From Neoceratodus forsteri (taxonomy: Eukaryota; Chordata; Ceratodontiformes; Ceratodontidae): a stretch of 64,000 nt of DNA. The stretch spans positions 609,093,501 to 609,157,500 of the forward strand of contig CM057456.1 in NCBI GenBank assembly GCA_016271365.2, written 5' to 3'. This document shows, one piece after another, positions 10,741 to 22,262 of this stretch (position 1 is the first letter of the stretch; each line of letters opens with the position of its first letter). A model generated the notes under the pieces. That model searched no databases. It was not told the DNA's origin and saw only the letters and a program-made list of their open reading frames with translations. Position numbers and translations under genes: made by a program.

Positions 10741-11464
10741 AAGAAAAACTAAACAAGGTGGTTGATGCTGACTCATCCTATCTATGGAGGTCATTTGCCT
10801 ACCTAGCACCCTCAAGGCTGAATTACCTCCCTGCTACAGTCCTGGCAGTGCCAAAACTGGGCCCTTTCAAATGTGAACTATGTCGTCATCTCACCAAACT
10901 TAGCAGCTGTGACTACTGTCTCCTATAATGCTCTTACTCTAATGCCTAAACTGGTTAAGTGTGGCCCTACCTGTGTCCTTACTTCTCCCAATAAATTTTC
11001 CAGTAGCACCCCCGTGCCCCTACCCCAACCCCCATCTAATCTAACCTAGTTATGGCACTAGCAGTATCTCCTACCCCTCCCTCCTCTGTTGCTCCTCCCC
11101 TAAACCCCTATCTAATCCACCCTGGTACAGCACTAGCAGTATCTCCTACTACCCCCACCAGCACCCTCCTTCCCTTTCACCCACCCCGCTAATGAATTTG
11201 ACAAAGCCAGACTTGGCTGCTCTTTGATTTCCCATTCTTTATGCTCTGATACTGATGTAATAATGAGTGTATATGCAACTGTCATTTTATTAAAATTTGT
11301 CATTCCTATTATGGTTTTAATATATATATTATGACGAATTGATGTATATATATTCTGTTTGTTTTGTTTGTGTTTCATTGTTCTCTCACTAATGTGGAAC
11401 CTGTGTAAAAGAGACTCTGGCTCACAGGTCTTGTAATTCTAGAAATAAATAAATAAATAAATAT
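10741..11464 (+). mobile_element. LINE 3' end with (AAAT)n tail
   Basis: Degenerate coding-like DNA (10760-10920) is followed by a pyrimidine-rich 3' UTR. The UTR contains a ~98-bp imperfect tandem duplication in which CACTAGCAGTATCTCCTAC occurs near 11058 and 11126. The segment ends in TGTAATTCTAGAAATAAATAAATAAATAAAT. A tetranucleotide tail is typical of L2, Rex and Jockey-like LINEs. The clade is not resolved. Confidence 0.5.
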
Positions 11465-12055
11465 AAATGGAGTGTATAGCAAGCACCCCTCCCCCCCCAG
11501 GGAATCAGAAGGCATCCACTTGCTAAGAAAGGATGGATCGACCCTCTAACTCCTCAATCAGGTTTATAAAGGAAAACCAAACCCCTTTAAATTTGTCAGT
11601 TTAGAGACACAGGTCAGGTGTTATATATTTTTTTTCCATTCTATAAATGGCTTTAATAACAGATACCCATTCTATTATATTAGTGCACATTGGAGAAAGC
11701 CATCTTTTTTGTGATAGCCTGACCTGCAGCTGCCAGTAGGATGCCTAGGAATGCTTTCTTCTGGTTTGTCCACTTCCCTAGGGAATGGCATGCTTAGAAC
11801 CAGATCTTCAAATCCCGTGTTTCCTATCATGTCTGTCATGGTTCCAATTGTGGGTCCTATTTCTGCCTAAAATGATGCCAGTACTGAGCAATCCCAAAAT
11901 ATATAGTAGTGTGCGCCCTCTGCCACATATCCCTGCCTGAAGCAGTCATTATGCCCTCTAGTATAGTGTTTAGTTCTGCATGGCATGAGAAATAAGCGGC
12001 CCACCAACTTCCAGTGAAATTCCTTCTAGTCAATGGAAGCTGATGTCCAAAAACT
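11465..12055 (-). pseudogene. L1/Tx1 ORF2 C-terminal remnant
   Basis: The minus-strand translation around 11950-11860 gives a decayed version of the L1/Tx1 C-terminal block, with GYVAEGAHYYIFWDC followed by SVLASF and AEI. In intact copies this is a Cys-rich region ending in FWxC and FWxE/Q. Downstream, toward 11465, it continues as a hydrophobic tail. Most cysteines are lost and several stops are present. No RT core is attached. Confidence 0.55.
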
Positions 12056-12109
12056 CCCTCCCAAATGTTATGCTGACCTGATTTTTTCTTTTTTTTATCA
12101 CAACATTAT

Positions 12110-12490
12110 TTATACCACATCTGAGGACCTGGCAGGGGCTACAACTCCCCCCGCCCTGAGGGGTACATCCTCCGGCCCATCAGGGCCATCATGGGTCCTG
12201 TTGGGTCCAGATATTTTTTTCCTCTGTTTTCTCCCCCGCACCCTCACCTGTGCAGTGGGCGCAACAGCTGTCTCCACCTCCGCAGAGGCAGTCAAGCACC
12301 CTGGGCATGGGCCGAACCCCTCTGGTGTGCAGCATGAACCCCCCCACCCTGAGGAAGGACAGCAGTCCTCCAGATGCTCAATCCTTACCTCCCCAGCTGA
12401 CCCCTGAATGACCCGAGTCCATTCCCGAACGGATCACTTACGTGGCGAGAGGTGTGGCATCCGGCGCCTCAACCCTCAGCATCACTGGGC
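12110..12490 (+). repeat. GC-rich fragment shared with foldback copy 3
   Basis: GCAGTCCTCC, GATGCT(C/T)(A/G)ATCC, CATTCCCGAAC and CCTCAACCCTCAGC appear in the same order and spacing here and at 55440-55580 inside the foldback transposon of 54.6-59.2 kb. It is probably a dislodged piece of that family. The 124-codon ORF across it is not conserved in the other copy. Confidence 0.55.
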
Positions 12491-12814
12491 CATACTGTCC
12501 TGATTTGTAAGTTGCAGGCCTGCTTTTGTTCTCCAGGCCATCTAGTAGTATGGGAGTGTGTTGTTTTATATAGACTGGTACACTCAGATGAAATGTGAGA
12601 TATAATTCTCTTTTAGCTGCCTCTCCCTTGCTTGTTCCAGAATGTGGCATATCAGGTGAGGTTCTCTCTGGAGATCCTGCAATCTGGAGCCCTCCCTTAT
12701 GAATGAAGCAACCTGCAAGTACTTGGAAAACATCTGTTCTGCACAGTGTAAATTCAGTTTGCATTGCCTAAAGACAAGGACATTATTTGAATGAAGATAG
12801 GCAGCCTCAATCTT

Positions 12815-12852
12815 TGTCTCTGTCTGTCTCTGCCTGTCTGTCTGTCTGTCTC
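12815..12852. repeat. (TCTG)n microsatellite
   Basis: Imperfect tetranucleotide repeats of TGTC/TCTG type. Confidence 0.9.
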
Positions 12853-13054
12853 CATTCTGTTTTACATGCTCTATAAGACTGAACATACTGTAATTAGATT
12901 GGACAGTAAACTCTAAATAAATAATATCCAGACTTTTTATTTTCGTTTTTACACTTTGACATCTTACAGATCTAATGCCATTTTGAGATCATATTGAGGA
13001 GGAGTTAAGAAAACTGGTGGCAGACAATTTGAAGTCAGTATAGCAAACCAAAAA

Positions 13055-13200
13055 AATTATAGAGGTGCAGTAGCACCTGTATGTTAGGGTGGAGTAAGCA
13101 GCTTAGTGTAAACCCTTATTTTTGCACCTTAACTGATTCACCTGAAACTGGGAAGGCAGTGAGTTGGAACCAGGATCTCTTGTTCTTGAACATTTGGTAA
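13055..13200 (+). mobile_element. Terminal fragment of the large foldback transposon family
   Basis: GAGGTGCAGTAGCACCTGTATGTTAGGG followed by GAGTAAGC, TTTTTGCACCTTAA and CAGGATCTCTTG parallels the left terminus at 54684-54860 and that at 21850. It contains the terminal mini-palindrome GGTGCAGTAGCACC. It sits just outside the 3' end of the L2 LINE. No matching internal hairpin array adjoins it. Confidence 0.65.
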
Positions 13201-13371
13201 TAATCGGCACCCATTCCCAAGGGCTCTAGGCACCTCACAATAAGACAATACACTAAAACCATAGCAATAAAATAATAAATTAACAATTGTAAAATTCAAT
13301 CACTGGAATTCAAACAGCAACACTAGATCTAAAGGACATTTCAAACAGATGTGTCTTCAGGTGTTACTTAA

Positions 13372-13980
13372 AGAGCTAGTGTACTGCTTGGAATTAATAG
13401 TAATTTTCAGATGCAGTCAGCTATCACTTCTTATATCTCAAGTATTTTTTCTTTTCTGTTTGCTAATTAGAAGATTTTCTACCTGGTAGTACTTGGGTAA
13501 TGTGTGGAGCAGCACTCTGTCTGGAGGGGGAAAAAAAGTCAGTTCTGTTCCTCCCACTACATCATCACAAATGAGACCTAACACCTTGAGGCACCACAAT
13601 CCTTGCAGCCTGAGCAGTGACTCTCACAAGCTACCAATCAAAATGCAGGAAATTGTGACATCACTAGTAACCAGGGAGAGCCAGTCCCTGCTGCTTCATG
13701 TGAAAATGAAACCTGGCAGTGAGAAACGGTTTCTTATTGGTTACTAGTGATTTCATAGTCAGTGTGGTCTCAGTGTTGATGCAGTGGGAGGAACAGAACT
13801 GACTTTTTTTTCCCCTCCAGACAGAGTGCTGCTCCATACATCACCCCCGTACTGCCAGGTGGAAAATCTTTTAATTAGCACACAGAAAAGAAAAAATACT
13901 TGAGATATAAGAAGTGATAGCTGACTACATCTGAAAGTTACAATTAATTGCAGGCAGTTTCGAGGCAGTACACTAGCTCT
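13372..13980. mobile_element. 609-bp palindromic MITE flanked by TTAA
   Basis: The ends AGAGCTAGTGTACTG and CAGTACACTAGCTCT are perfect 15-bp inverted repeats. The homology continues inward for more than 200 bp per arm, including CAGCTATCACTTCTTATATC, GGAGCAGCACTCTGTCTGG and TCAGTTCTGTTCCTCCCACT. TTAA stands immediately outside both ends (13368-13371 and 13981-13984). TTAA target duplication is the hallmark of piggyBac, although the ends do not begin with the usual CCY, so the superfamily is uncertain. It interrupts the L2 3' UTR and is therefore younger than it. Confidence 0.85.
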
Positions 13981-14190
13981 TTAAACAAAGCCAAGGATGC
14001 AGCACCTTTTACCTCCAAGGCAAGGGCTTCCAGAAAACTGAGGCAGCAACTCTGAATGTCCTATTCCCAGAAAATGTATGCAAGCTCAAGGAATGGACAA
14101 GAGGCCTGCATCCACTGACTGAAGGTGGTGACTAGGAGTGTATGGGATCAGGAGGTCTTTCAGGTAGCCTAGACCCAGTCAGTGCAGGGC

Positions 14191-15950
14191 CTAATTTAAA
14201 AAGCACACCATGAAGTTGATGCACCACCACAATGACAGCCAGCGCAGAACACAGAGAACCGGTGTGATCTGCTTGAGTTGAGAGGTCCTAACCACCAACC
14301 AGGCTGTTGTATTCTGCACCAGCAACAAGCAATGCGACAACCTCACATGTAGTCCAAGGCACAGAGCATTACAGTAATCCAGTCTCGATGAGACCAGGGT
14401 ATGCACAACAGGACATTCAGTTCCAGCAAAAGCTTGATTCAGGAGATGTTGTGAAGATGGAAGAAGTCACTGCAGACAACAACCAACACCATGTTCTAAT
14501 ATCAGCTTGATGTCCACAATGGCACACAGATTCCTCACCCCATCTACAGCAATGCCATCTAAGAAAGGTAGAATAGCACTGCTATGCACTGCTGATGGAT
14601 CAAACTGACCCGACTCCACCAGCAGCACCTCTGTCTTTGAAGGGTTAAGTTTAAGCCAGCTGGCCACCATCCAGTACTGAATTTACCTAAGGCACTCACT
14701 CATTTCCACGGCAATTGCCCTGTCATCAGGAGCACAGGACACTTATAGTTGGGTATCAACAGCATAGCATTGAAAACCCATGTCATAGCATTGAATGATC
14801 TCCCCCAACAGCAACATAGGAGCCAGGACAGACCCCTGAGGCATGCCACAACAGAGTGCCACGCTGCTTGAGATGAAAGAGCCAAGTGCCACCTGCTGAA
14901 CCCTGCTGGATAAGTAGGACTCGAACCACCATAAAATCATCTCTGAGAGTCCTACATATTGCCCCAGACAAGCCACCAGCCCCCTTAGTCCACCATGTCA
15001 AAAACTGAAGAAAGATCATGCAGAACAAAGACAGAACAATGTCCACTATCTCTTGCTAGGAGAAGGTTATGGTTAACACTGACCAGAGCTGTTTCCATAC
15101 TATGGTGAGGCCAGAAACAAGACTGAAATGGCTCATAAATCTCAAGTTTCTCCAGATTTTGTTCCAACTGCACCACCATCACTTTCTCTATCAACTTCCC
15201 CAGAAAAGGAAGGTTTGAGAAGGCCTGTAATTTGAGACAACATCAGGATCCAGAGTTGTTCTTTTAAGAAGTGGTTTCACCACCGCCCTTCTCAAAATGG
15301 AAGAGAAAATCCCATCCATAAAAGAACACCTAACAATCTCCACAAAAATTGAACTAAGTGATCCCCAGCACTCTAAAATAAATGGGGTCGACCCAGGATC
15401 CAATATACAGTACGTGGGGCACAAACCAAAAGCTACCTGGAGAACATCTTCCACCAATACTGGCTCAAGTTCCTTCAGTAAAGAAGAAGTGCCCCTGACC
15501 ATCACAGACTGGGTACTGTCAGATGATAACAGGCCACCTGAGGAAATCCCAGCCCAAATAGAGGACACCTTATCCAGACAGAAATTATTAAACTCATTAC
15601 ACTTGTCTGTGGAAAACACTCAACAGGACTGCAGGCAGATAGAATTTAACAATCTTTCCACAGTGCTGAAGAGCTTAGCTGGTCAGTTTTTTCCAGCAGT
15701 AATGACCCGTGACAGGTATACTGACTTTTTCAGAGTGATTGCCTGCTAATACTCATCATAATGAGATCTCAATGGCAATCTGTCCTCCTCTGAGCAGGAC
15801 TTCCTCCAACAATGCTCCACCCTCCACCTCTTTGTGTTTAACCTCCTCAGATCACCATCAGACCATGGGGACCTGTTGAGGGAAATCAAGAGGCAGACTT
15901 GAAGAGGTGCTAGGGAGTCGACAGCAGCAGCAAGAGCCACATTTGTAACC
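14191..15950 (-). pseudogene. L2-like reverse transcriptase remnant
   Basis: On the minus strand the blocks appear in order. RRAVVKPLLKRTTLDPD and NYRPSQT lie at about 15300-15200. FQSCFWPHHSMETAL lies at 15120. FESYLSSRVQQVALG with CGMPQGSVLAPML, and then a decayed YADD (QCYAVDTQL), lie at 14920-14740. WLKLNPSKTEVLLV lies at 14640, and LVSSRLDYCNALCLGL with TPVLCVLRWL lies at 14400-14220. These are L2-clade RT, thumb and connection motifs. At least three frame changes and motif C decay make it inactive. Confidence 0.8.
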
Positions 15951-16130
15951 CTCTACCGCAGCCTCAGCTCCCATCACACAGGTATCTCCATGCCTGAGAT
16001 GCCCAGTGCCACCACAAGACACTCAGGCTCCAGACTGCTAAAAGAGCAGTAACTGACCATCTACACAGGGGAGGCTACCCGAAGAGCACTGCAAAGGAAC
16101 TGCGTGACATGATAATCTGACCAAATGACG

Positions 16131-17059
16131 GGATCAACCTTGACATTGCTAATAATGAAAATGAACATTCTAAGGATAAGTGATGTTTCACAAAACCATT
16201 TTTTATGTGGTTTCATCAATCTGAATAGGTTTTGTGAAGTTAAAATTTGATTTTCCGAGTGTTAGTGGTCACAAAAACAGAAAAAAAATCTTTGTACATT
16301 AAAAACAGGAAACTGAAGTGAAGGGGTGGCCTCAGTTTTAGGTGATGGACAGATTTCGCTGAAAGGATTCCTTGTTAGTTTCATTATTCAATATTATAAT
16401 TTTTGGTGTAAATAATCCCATTGAAAATGCATGAGTGATGAAACCACAAATAATTTTTGTTCCTTAGTGAATTAGGTTTTGTGATTGTCATGCATGATTT
16501 TGTTATTTTTGGGGGTTTAATGACTATCAAAAATGCAGGTAACTGATTGCAACTTAAGAATCTGAAAATCAGGCAGGTTTCAGGGTTGAAACTTATGTTT
16601 GACGGTTTATGTTATGGGGATGATTCCTTCTGCTTTGTTTAAAAAAGTTAAGTTATTCTAAAAAAATGGAAATTTTGTGAAACACAAGCCACACAACTGA
16701 CAAAAAACTAAATCAGTTTCATGGTTTGAAAAGTTTCGAAATGGTTTTCTGATTTTTTTGTTTGTTTTGTTTTTGTCAGTGTCTGAGAAATGAGTTGTGG
16801 AAAATATCTTGATGTGCTTGGCAAGATGTTATTGTTGAGGTCAGGGTGTAAGGGGTAGTTTGGATTTGTGCAGTGCCAGCTGAACCCTGCGTGAAGTCAG
16901 ACAGGCAGTGATTTTATTATGTTTCCTTACTTCGTCCATTTTGTTTTGTTTTTGCAACCCTAATGTATGCATTAACATAGGGTTTTTTTTTGCAATTAAT
17001 TATAGCGAGGTAAACACATAAAAACATAGATAGAAGTTTACAACTCCTTTTTGCAGGAT
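16131..17059. other. AT-rich unannotated stretch
   Basis: No recognisable repeat or ORF was seen; the region is T-rich on the plus strand. Confidence 0.4.
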
Positions 17060-17262
17060 TACCCCACTGCAGTGCAACATCGCTTTCCTACTGGGTCCTG
17101 CTTTTACCAATTTCTGCAGCTGGGTGGACTGGAGCATTGAGAGGTTAAATAATGTGCTCAAGGTCACACAGTGAGCATTTAACTCTGGTGGGGCTTGAAC
17201 TTGTGACCTCTCCTTTCCCAAGCCAGTACTCCAACTACTTACTGATCCACTCTGCCTTTTAG
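17060..17262 (-). mobile_element. CORE/MIR-like tRNA-derived SINE
   Basis: Read on the minus strand, a tRNA-like head carries a box-B-like AAGTTCAAGCCCC near 17190. It is followed by the CORE segment with CTCACTGTGTGACCTTGAGCA and TTATTTAACCTCTCAATG. This word order, ending in AACCTCTC, is diagnostic of MIR/CORE-SINEs, which are transcribed by RNA polymerase III and mobilised by L2-type LINEs. The copy is old and divergent, and the 3' L2-like tail is not clear. Confidence 0.8.
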
Positions 17263-19364
17263 TATTGTTTCATTTGCTCAAGCTGTCAGGGGTTTTGATG
17301 AAAATAGCTCTGACAATTTAAATGCATATTTTTACTTCATTTCTTTGACATGACTCCTCTTTATATAACTTTGTACATGTTTTTATACATACGAATTACC
17401 ACATAAACTTTTAGCTGGTTGTGGCTTTTGGTTACTTGTTCCCATATAGCTTAATCTCACACCTTGTTGGACTCTAGGGACCTAGCCCCAACACCCACCA
17501 CCCCAGACGGGGTCCAAGGTACAGCTGTGTAGTATGCACAGTTCTGCTGGCAGAATTCCAGCAGAATCACAGTTTTGCTTCTGAAAAGCTTGGTAAAATT
17601 CTGCAGTGAATTCCAGGAAATTTTTCCAGCTGAATTGTGATTTTTATTTACTAAACCACACACTGTGAATCTAAAACATGGTTTTGTTTTTCATATTGTG
17701 GAAATACATTCTGCAGAATTTCACATCAATTGGTGAAATTCTCCATAGTTACCAATTTTGGCAGTGGAAAAGACCTCTTCTACCTGGCAGAATTTTTGTA
17801 AGTCTCACGGGATTCCGTTGGAAGTGAAATTTCAAAATTTTACACAGAACTAGTTCACGTGGCATGGGCCAGAGAGTGCTGGCAGCCATCATCAAAGATG
17901 CAAGGTAGTTTTCTTGCTTTGTTCTCCTGTCTGGTGATCAGCAGACCCATTGATGACTCCTGCATATGCCACATGCTGCAGACAGAGACGCAAGCTCCCT
18001 AGCTCACTGATGGCTGCCGCTGTAATAGTGGAACACCCAACCACCCCTCCCACGGGAGGAATTCCCTGCATCGGACAGCACTTTTTCCAGCCTGATGCCT
18101 GATTGCCGGCATCTCAGGTCCCTCCCAAACCCTGGTTGCAAGCACAGCAGTGTTGCACTGCTCCTGGGTTGTCATCAAGTGGCTCACCAGTGGTCACTTT
18201 TAATGGTGGACCTCCTACGGTCACTTTTGAGGTTGAACAGCATATTTTTGAAAGAGGTTGCAATGTAAAATAAGATTTAGCTAGTGACAATAAGAACACT
18301 CTTGCTTTTATGTTGTTATGTTTGTTCAGTTTTGTGTGTTTTGGGGGGGTTCTAGCATTGTACAGTATATAGCACAGTTGTATAGCAGTTATATTTATGT
18401 AAGAGAGTACAGTAGTGTATGTTTGCACTTTGGCGTAACATGTCTTACTGTCTCACCTGTGTCAGTTACAGTTTTATTTTTTTGAGGAACACCTCTTTTA
18501 TCACTTTTGCAGTGTATACAGTGTTCACTGCGGAGGGCTTTGATGCAGTGGCATTGCTTTCACTGACACTCCCTGCGACATTCAGTATAGTTCCACCACC
18601 CTAACACCAGACAATTACAGTTTCACTCCCTCCCACAAGCACTAGACCAGTTTTTAGCTCCCCTAGAGAATATGACAACATTTGAGAACAAATGGCCCCA
18701 AAACACATCCTTCCCAATGACCTGCCACTCAACTCCTACACAGCTGCAAGCTCACAGCATGTCAATTGGTTTGGACCCATCAGTCTAGGGCTGTCTATAG
18801 ACTCATGAGAAACCTGGCTTACATGCATTAGTAATATGGCTGGGAGGCTGGGGACTACCTAGATCCCAAGTGTGGTCCAGGGGCACTGACCCAGTGGGGT
18901 TATGGGTAAACCACTGAGATTTAGGACTTGTAAAGAAAAGAGAGCTGGTTAATTTAGAGCCACTTCTGCCTGCTACTGAGTCTTGACTTTTTTCTCCTAC
19001 CCGAGCAGCACATTTTCTTCTTGACCTTGAAATGCTCCTTTTTTTCAGTAGGACCTCAGTCCAAGCCCTTACAACATACTGAGGCCAGAATGTATAATCT
19101 TTCATTTTTCTTGTTCTGTCCCACTGTCTGTCTCCGCACTAGACAGTGCTGATACAGACAGACAGCAGTCTGCCTCTACCAAGAGCAAGCTGCTGTTGCC
19201 GAGTGCAGTAGATTGTTATCTGTAGTGCTGCTCCTGCTGCTGCCTGCTGTGTCCTGCTCCTCTCCTACTGAGTGACGGTGACTTTTCTGGCAAGAGCTTT
19301 TCTTTTAGTTTTTTGTGCCCCCAAATAATGACCCTGGCTGCCTGTCTATATACAGGATATGCAT
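17263..19364. other. Unannotated stretch
   Basis: No ORF with family motifs and no clear repeat edge was found. At 17680-17850 there is AATTTCAC/GTGAAATTT-rich DNA vaguely like 465-580, possibly an old repeat. A short imperfect inverted repeat with GTCTGTCT / AGACAGAC words lies at 19125-19165. Confidence 0.35.
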
Positions 19365-19540
19365 ATATATATATATAGGTAAGGGTGATATACAAGGATA
19401 TATACCCATCAAGAGGGCTAATTAGAGCTATAAGGCCACTAGCCCAAAAGGCAAGTGGCTTTATTGTTCTAATTAGCCCCCGAGATGGGTGTGACAGGGT
19501 GACCCCTGTCATAGTGGACACCCCTGGAATAAATTAAAAT
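19365..19540. mobile_element. Hairpin MITE
   Basis: The arms CCCATCAAGAGGGCTAATTA and TAATTAGCCCCCGAGATGGG (19408-19488) enclose a loop with GCCACTAGCCCAAAAGGCAAGTGGC. The outer flanks are TA-rich on the left. The same layout (outer arm, GAG/CTC step, CCCAAAGG-type loop) occurs at 20490-20640. No coding sequence is present. Confidence 0.7.
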
Positions 19541-19977
19541 CCCTTCCTCAAGCAGTTTATATGTTTTGTATAATGTCCAACATGCTCATTATAAATTAAG
19601 TACTGAAGTGCTTATAAAGCTTTCTGTGCATATTAACCTAAAAAACTAACTAGAAATCAGCCAAACCCTCAAAGAATGTTGAAGTTATATAATGTTTTCT
19701 TCTCAGGTCTTTGGCCATAAAACAAAACTAAGAGGTTAGTTTTAATATAAGAATAACAAAAGTTTGTGTCTGTTTTTTCTAGATGTTAGCAGCCCCTTCT
19801 AAGATATGCTGACTTACCATTTTGCTTTCTGTATATTTTACTTGATAAAAATAAAATGATAAATGCAACTATGCTTTTTTCATGCGCTTGACTTGCGGTC
19901 TGCCTGAAATTGTGTTATCCTATACCCACGCCCGGTGACAATGGGTATACTTCTGAATGTTCTGCCCTTTTCCATTG
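19541..19977. other. Unannotated AT-rich stretch
   Basis: Nothing recognisable was found between the hairpin MITE and repeat family R copy 2. Confidence 0.4.
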
Positions 19978-20425
19978 TTATATACAGTAATACATTAGGA
20001 TGGTTATTGTTATGGTGATCACATATGTGATCCTGTTATGACATCTGAAGGTCTCTTACAGGAAGGAGGAAATGGTGTGTAGTGAGTGCAGGTATGAGTT
20101 TGGGGGATTTCTGGGTGTGGGAGGGTTTTGTGTGTCTTTTTGTTCTCCAGGTTCTTTTGCAGCTTCTTAATTGGTTTGGCTAGCTTCCTAATGTTATTTT
20201 AATTGTGTTAGTAGTGGTGTCCCATAGAGTTTAGTGTGGTGCAGGTGTATACTTAACTTTTATAAGTGCAGGTATATATTTTTAATTGTTTGATTAGTGT
20301 AGGTATATAGCTTTAAATAGTGTAGGTATATAGCTGTAATTGTTTAAATATTGCAGGTATATACTTTGAAGTGGTAGATTAGGCATAGGTAGACTTTTAA
20401 TTCATAGATTAGTCACAGGTATACA
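19978..20425 (-). repeat. Dispersed repeat family R, copy 2 (inverted relative to 7.7-8.1 kb)
   Basis: Reverse complement of 7739-8080. It shares ATACATTAGGATGGTTA, CTTACAGGAAGGAG, GGGGGATTTCTGGGT, GGAGGGTTTTGTGTG, TTCTTTTGCAGCTTCTTAATT and TTAATTGTGTTAGTAGTGGT. From 20230 it carries about five divergent GCAGGTATATA-type units, the unexpanded counterpart of the 31-bp array. Confidence 0.8.
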
Positions 20426-20487
20426 GGGAAATAATTGTTGGCCTTTTCTATGGGGAAAGTTCCCATTCATGTATTATATAGAGAATA

Positions 20488-20645
20488 AATGATGGTGAAG
20501 TGTTGTGTATGAGGTAATAATACCATTGAGGGGTTGAACAAGCCATAAGCCCACAAGCCCAAAGGGTGAGTTGCCTTTATGAGCTTGTTCAACCCCGAGA
20601 TGGTATTATTTCCTCACATAGGACTTTGCCATCTTTTATTTTATA
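20488..20645. mobile_element. Hairpin MITE, near-perfect 150-bp palindrome
   Basis: The left arm (ATAATACCATTGAGGGGTTG then AACAAGCCATAA) pairs with the right arm (TTATGAGCTTGTT then CAACCCCGAGATGGTATTAT). The outer parts AATGATGG and CCATCTTTT also match. The loop is CCCACAAGCCCAAAGGGTGA. It is directly adjacent to repeat family R copy 2. Non-autonomous. Confidence 0.8.
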
Positions 20646-21419
20646 TATTACATTACGTTGCTCGGTTTTGCTTTAAGATAACGTGTGCTGTATTTTTTTT
20701 TTTTGCATCACTTGTTTAGTGTATTTGCTTAAGTTAAAATGTTTTTGTAGTTTTCTAGTATTCCCTCTAGTGTTTGTTCATAGTATTGTTCCATACTGTA
20801 AGGCATCTGAAGTTCTACATAGTTTTGTCCCTTTAAGGTTTCCATAGTGCAATGGCTTGTACAATAGGAAGGCTGGTTCAACCGTTTTTTTCTTTAGTTT
20901 GTCTGAAGACTGCATCATGAATGGAAGCAGGGGGAATATTTGATAAGTGTTTCAGTAGGCCTGCTTTATACATTTAGCAAAATGGAGCACAGCACGTGAA
21001 ATGTTTGGAAAGTGTTTCAGGAGGCTTTTGTTTTATACAGTTTAAATTTGATTTCTATGCATGGTTGTTAGTTTGGCAAGTGATATGGAGGGAGGAGTAA
21101 AAGTGGTTCGTATTGATTTTGGGGAGATGCTTTTTGTAGGAGCTGTTGTTGGAGAGACTGTTAGGGCTGTAATGGGGTGGTTCGTAAGTTGTTGTTACAT
21201 GTGTTATTCAGATGGTAGTTACACATGTTAATAGTTCTGTAACAACAAGCATATTTTTTGTCCACACTTGTAATAGTAATAGAGTGTTAATAGTGAGTTC
21301 ATTTTAATGTAATAGAGTGTTGTAATTACACAATGTTAGTTAATTACCATCATATATGGGAAAATATATGATGTTTTTATAATGGTGAAGGTCGCAACCA
21401 TGTAATGTACATCTCTCTC
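20646..21419. other. Unannotated stretch
   Basis: AT-rich DNA. A short direct repeat, AAGTGTTTCAG(T/G)AGGC, occurs near 20947 and 21012. No gene was seen. Confidence 0.4.
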
Positions 21420-21464
<45 letters not shown>

Positions 21465-21500
21465 TAGATAGATAGATAGATATATATATAGATATAGATA
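21420..21500. repeat. (TA)n and (GATA)n microsatellite
   Basis: About 40 bp of TA followed by GATA-type tetranucleotides. Long ORFs here are simple-repeat artefacts. Confidence 0.95.
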
Positions 21501-21769
21501 AAGATATAGATACATATTTGTAAAATGGGTAGGGGAAATACTCTCTGCTGGTTGGCTGAAACACATCACATGACTGTGCATATATCAGAGAGCGACCACA
21601 TGCATACACTTTCACCCCCCTCCAAAACCATTTTAGCCATTTTATAAGATAAATAACCCACTGTAGGGTGTGCAGCCGTGGTCTGATATACACATGCTTT
21701 GGGTGGTTGAACGCACACCAAGGCACAGCGATATCGAGTATGACCACACACCGTACTGTGGGTTATCTT

Positions 21770-21785
21770 ACATATATATATATAT

Positions 21786-21845
<60 letters not shown>
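21770..21845. repeat. (TA)n microsatellite flanking foldback copy 1
   Basis: More than 60 bp of TA with a short ACACACA interruption. The foldback terminus begins immediately to its right. Confidence 0.95.
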
Positions 21846-21851
<6 letters not shown>

Positions 21852-22262
21852 CTGGTGCAGTAGCACCAGTATAGTTAGGGTTGAGTGCACATTTCTATGG
21901 TAAAGTCAACATTTTGAACTAATAACTCTGGAATTGTTGAATGGATTTTCCTGGAATTTGTCATGCATACTTTCTATGGGTAGGTCTCTTGACCTACCAA
22001 ATTTTGTGTGAATTGGTGGTTGTCTGGTTTTTGAGATAGAAGCCTTCACAAAAACCTTAATTTAACAGTTTTTTTTCTACATTTTTTGTCCATCTGTATC
22101 TCAAAAACAGTTTCAGGTTTGGGTCTGACATTTCAAGGTAGAAAGTCTTTGGGTCACAGATGTGCTTTTTGAAGGTTTGGTGAAAAAATATTAATCCATT
22201 CTAAATGTATTAAAGTTTAAAATGTCCCATCATTTTCTATGGGAAAATGTATATGTCAGGCA

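Larger units (their letters stand above)
13195..16130 (-). mobile_element. L2-like LINE, interrupted
   Basis: Read on the minus strand, the pre-RT region (16100-15700), the RT (15620-14190) and a 3' UTR down to about 13195 follow in the order of L2. The 3' part is split by a 609-bp palindrome (13372-13980). Every RT block is in a different frame or broken by stops. The 3' UTR is AATAAAATAATAAATTAACAA-like and AT-rich. Confidence 0.75.

Noticed and set aside
15297..15749. 150-codon plus-strand ORF
   Set aside because: It is antisense to the L2 RT remnant, whose minus-strand motifs are clear.
21336..21903. Tyr/Ile-rich ORFs on both strands
   Set aside because: They are translations of TA and GATA microsatellites.
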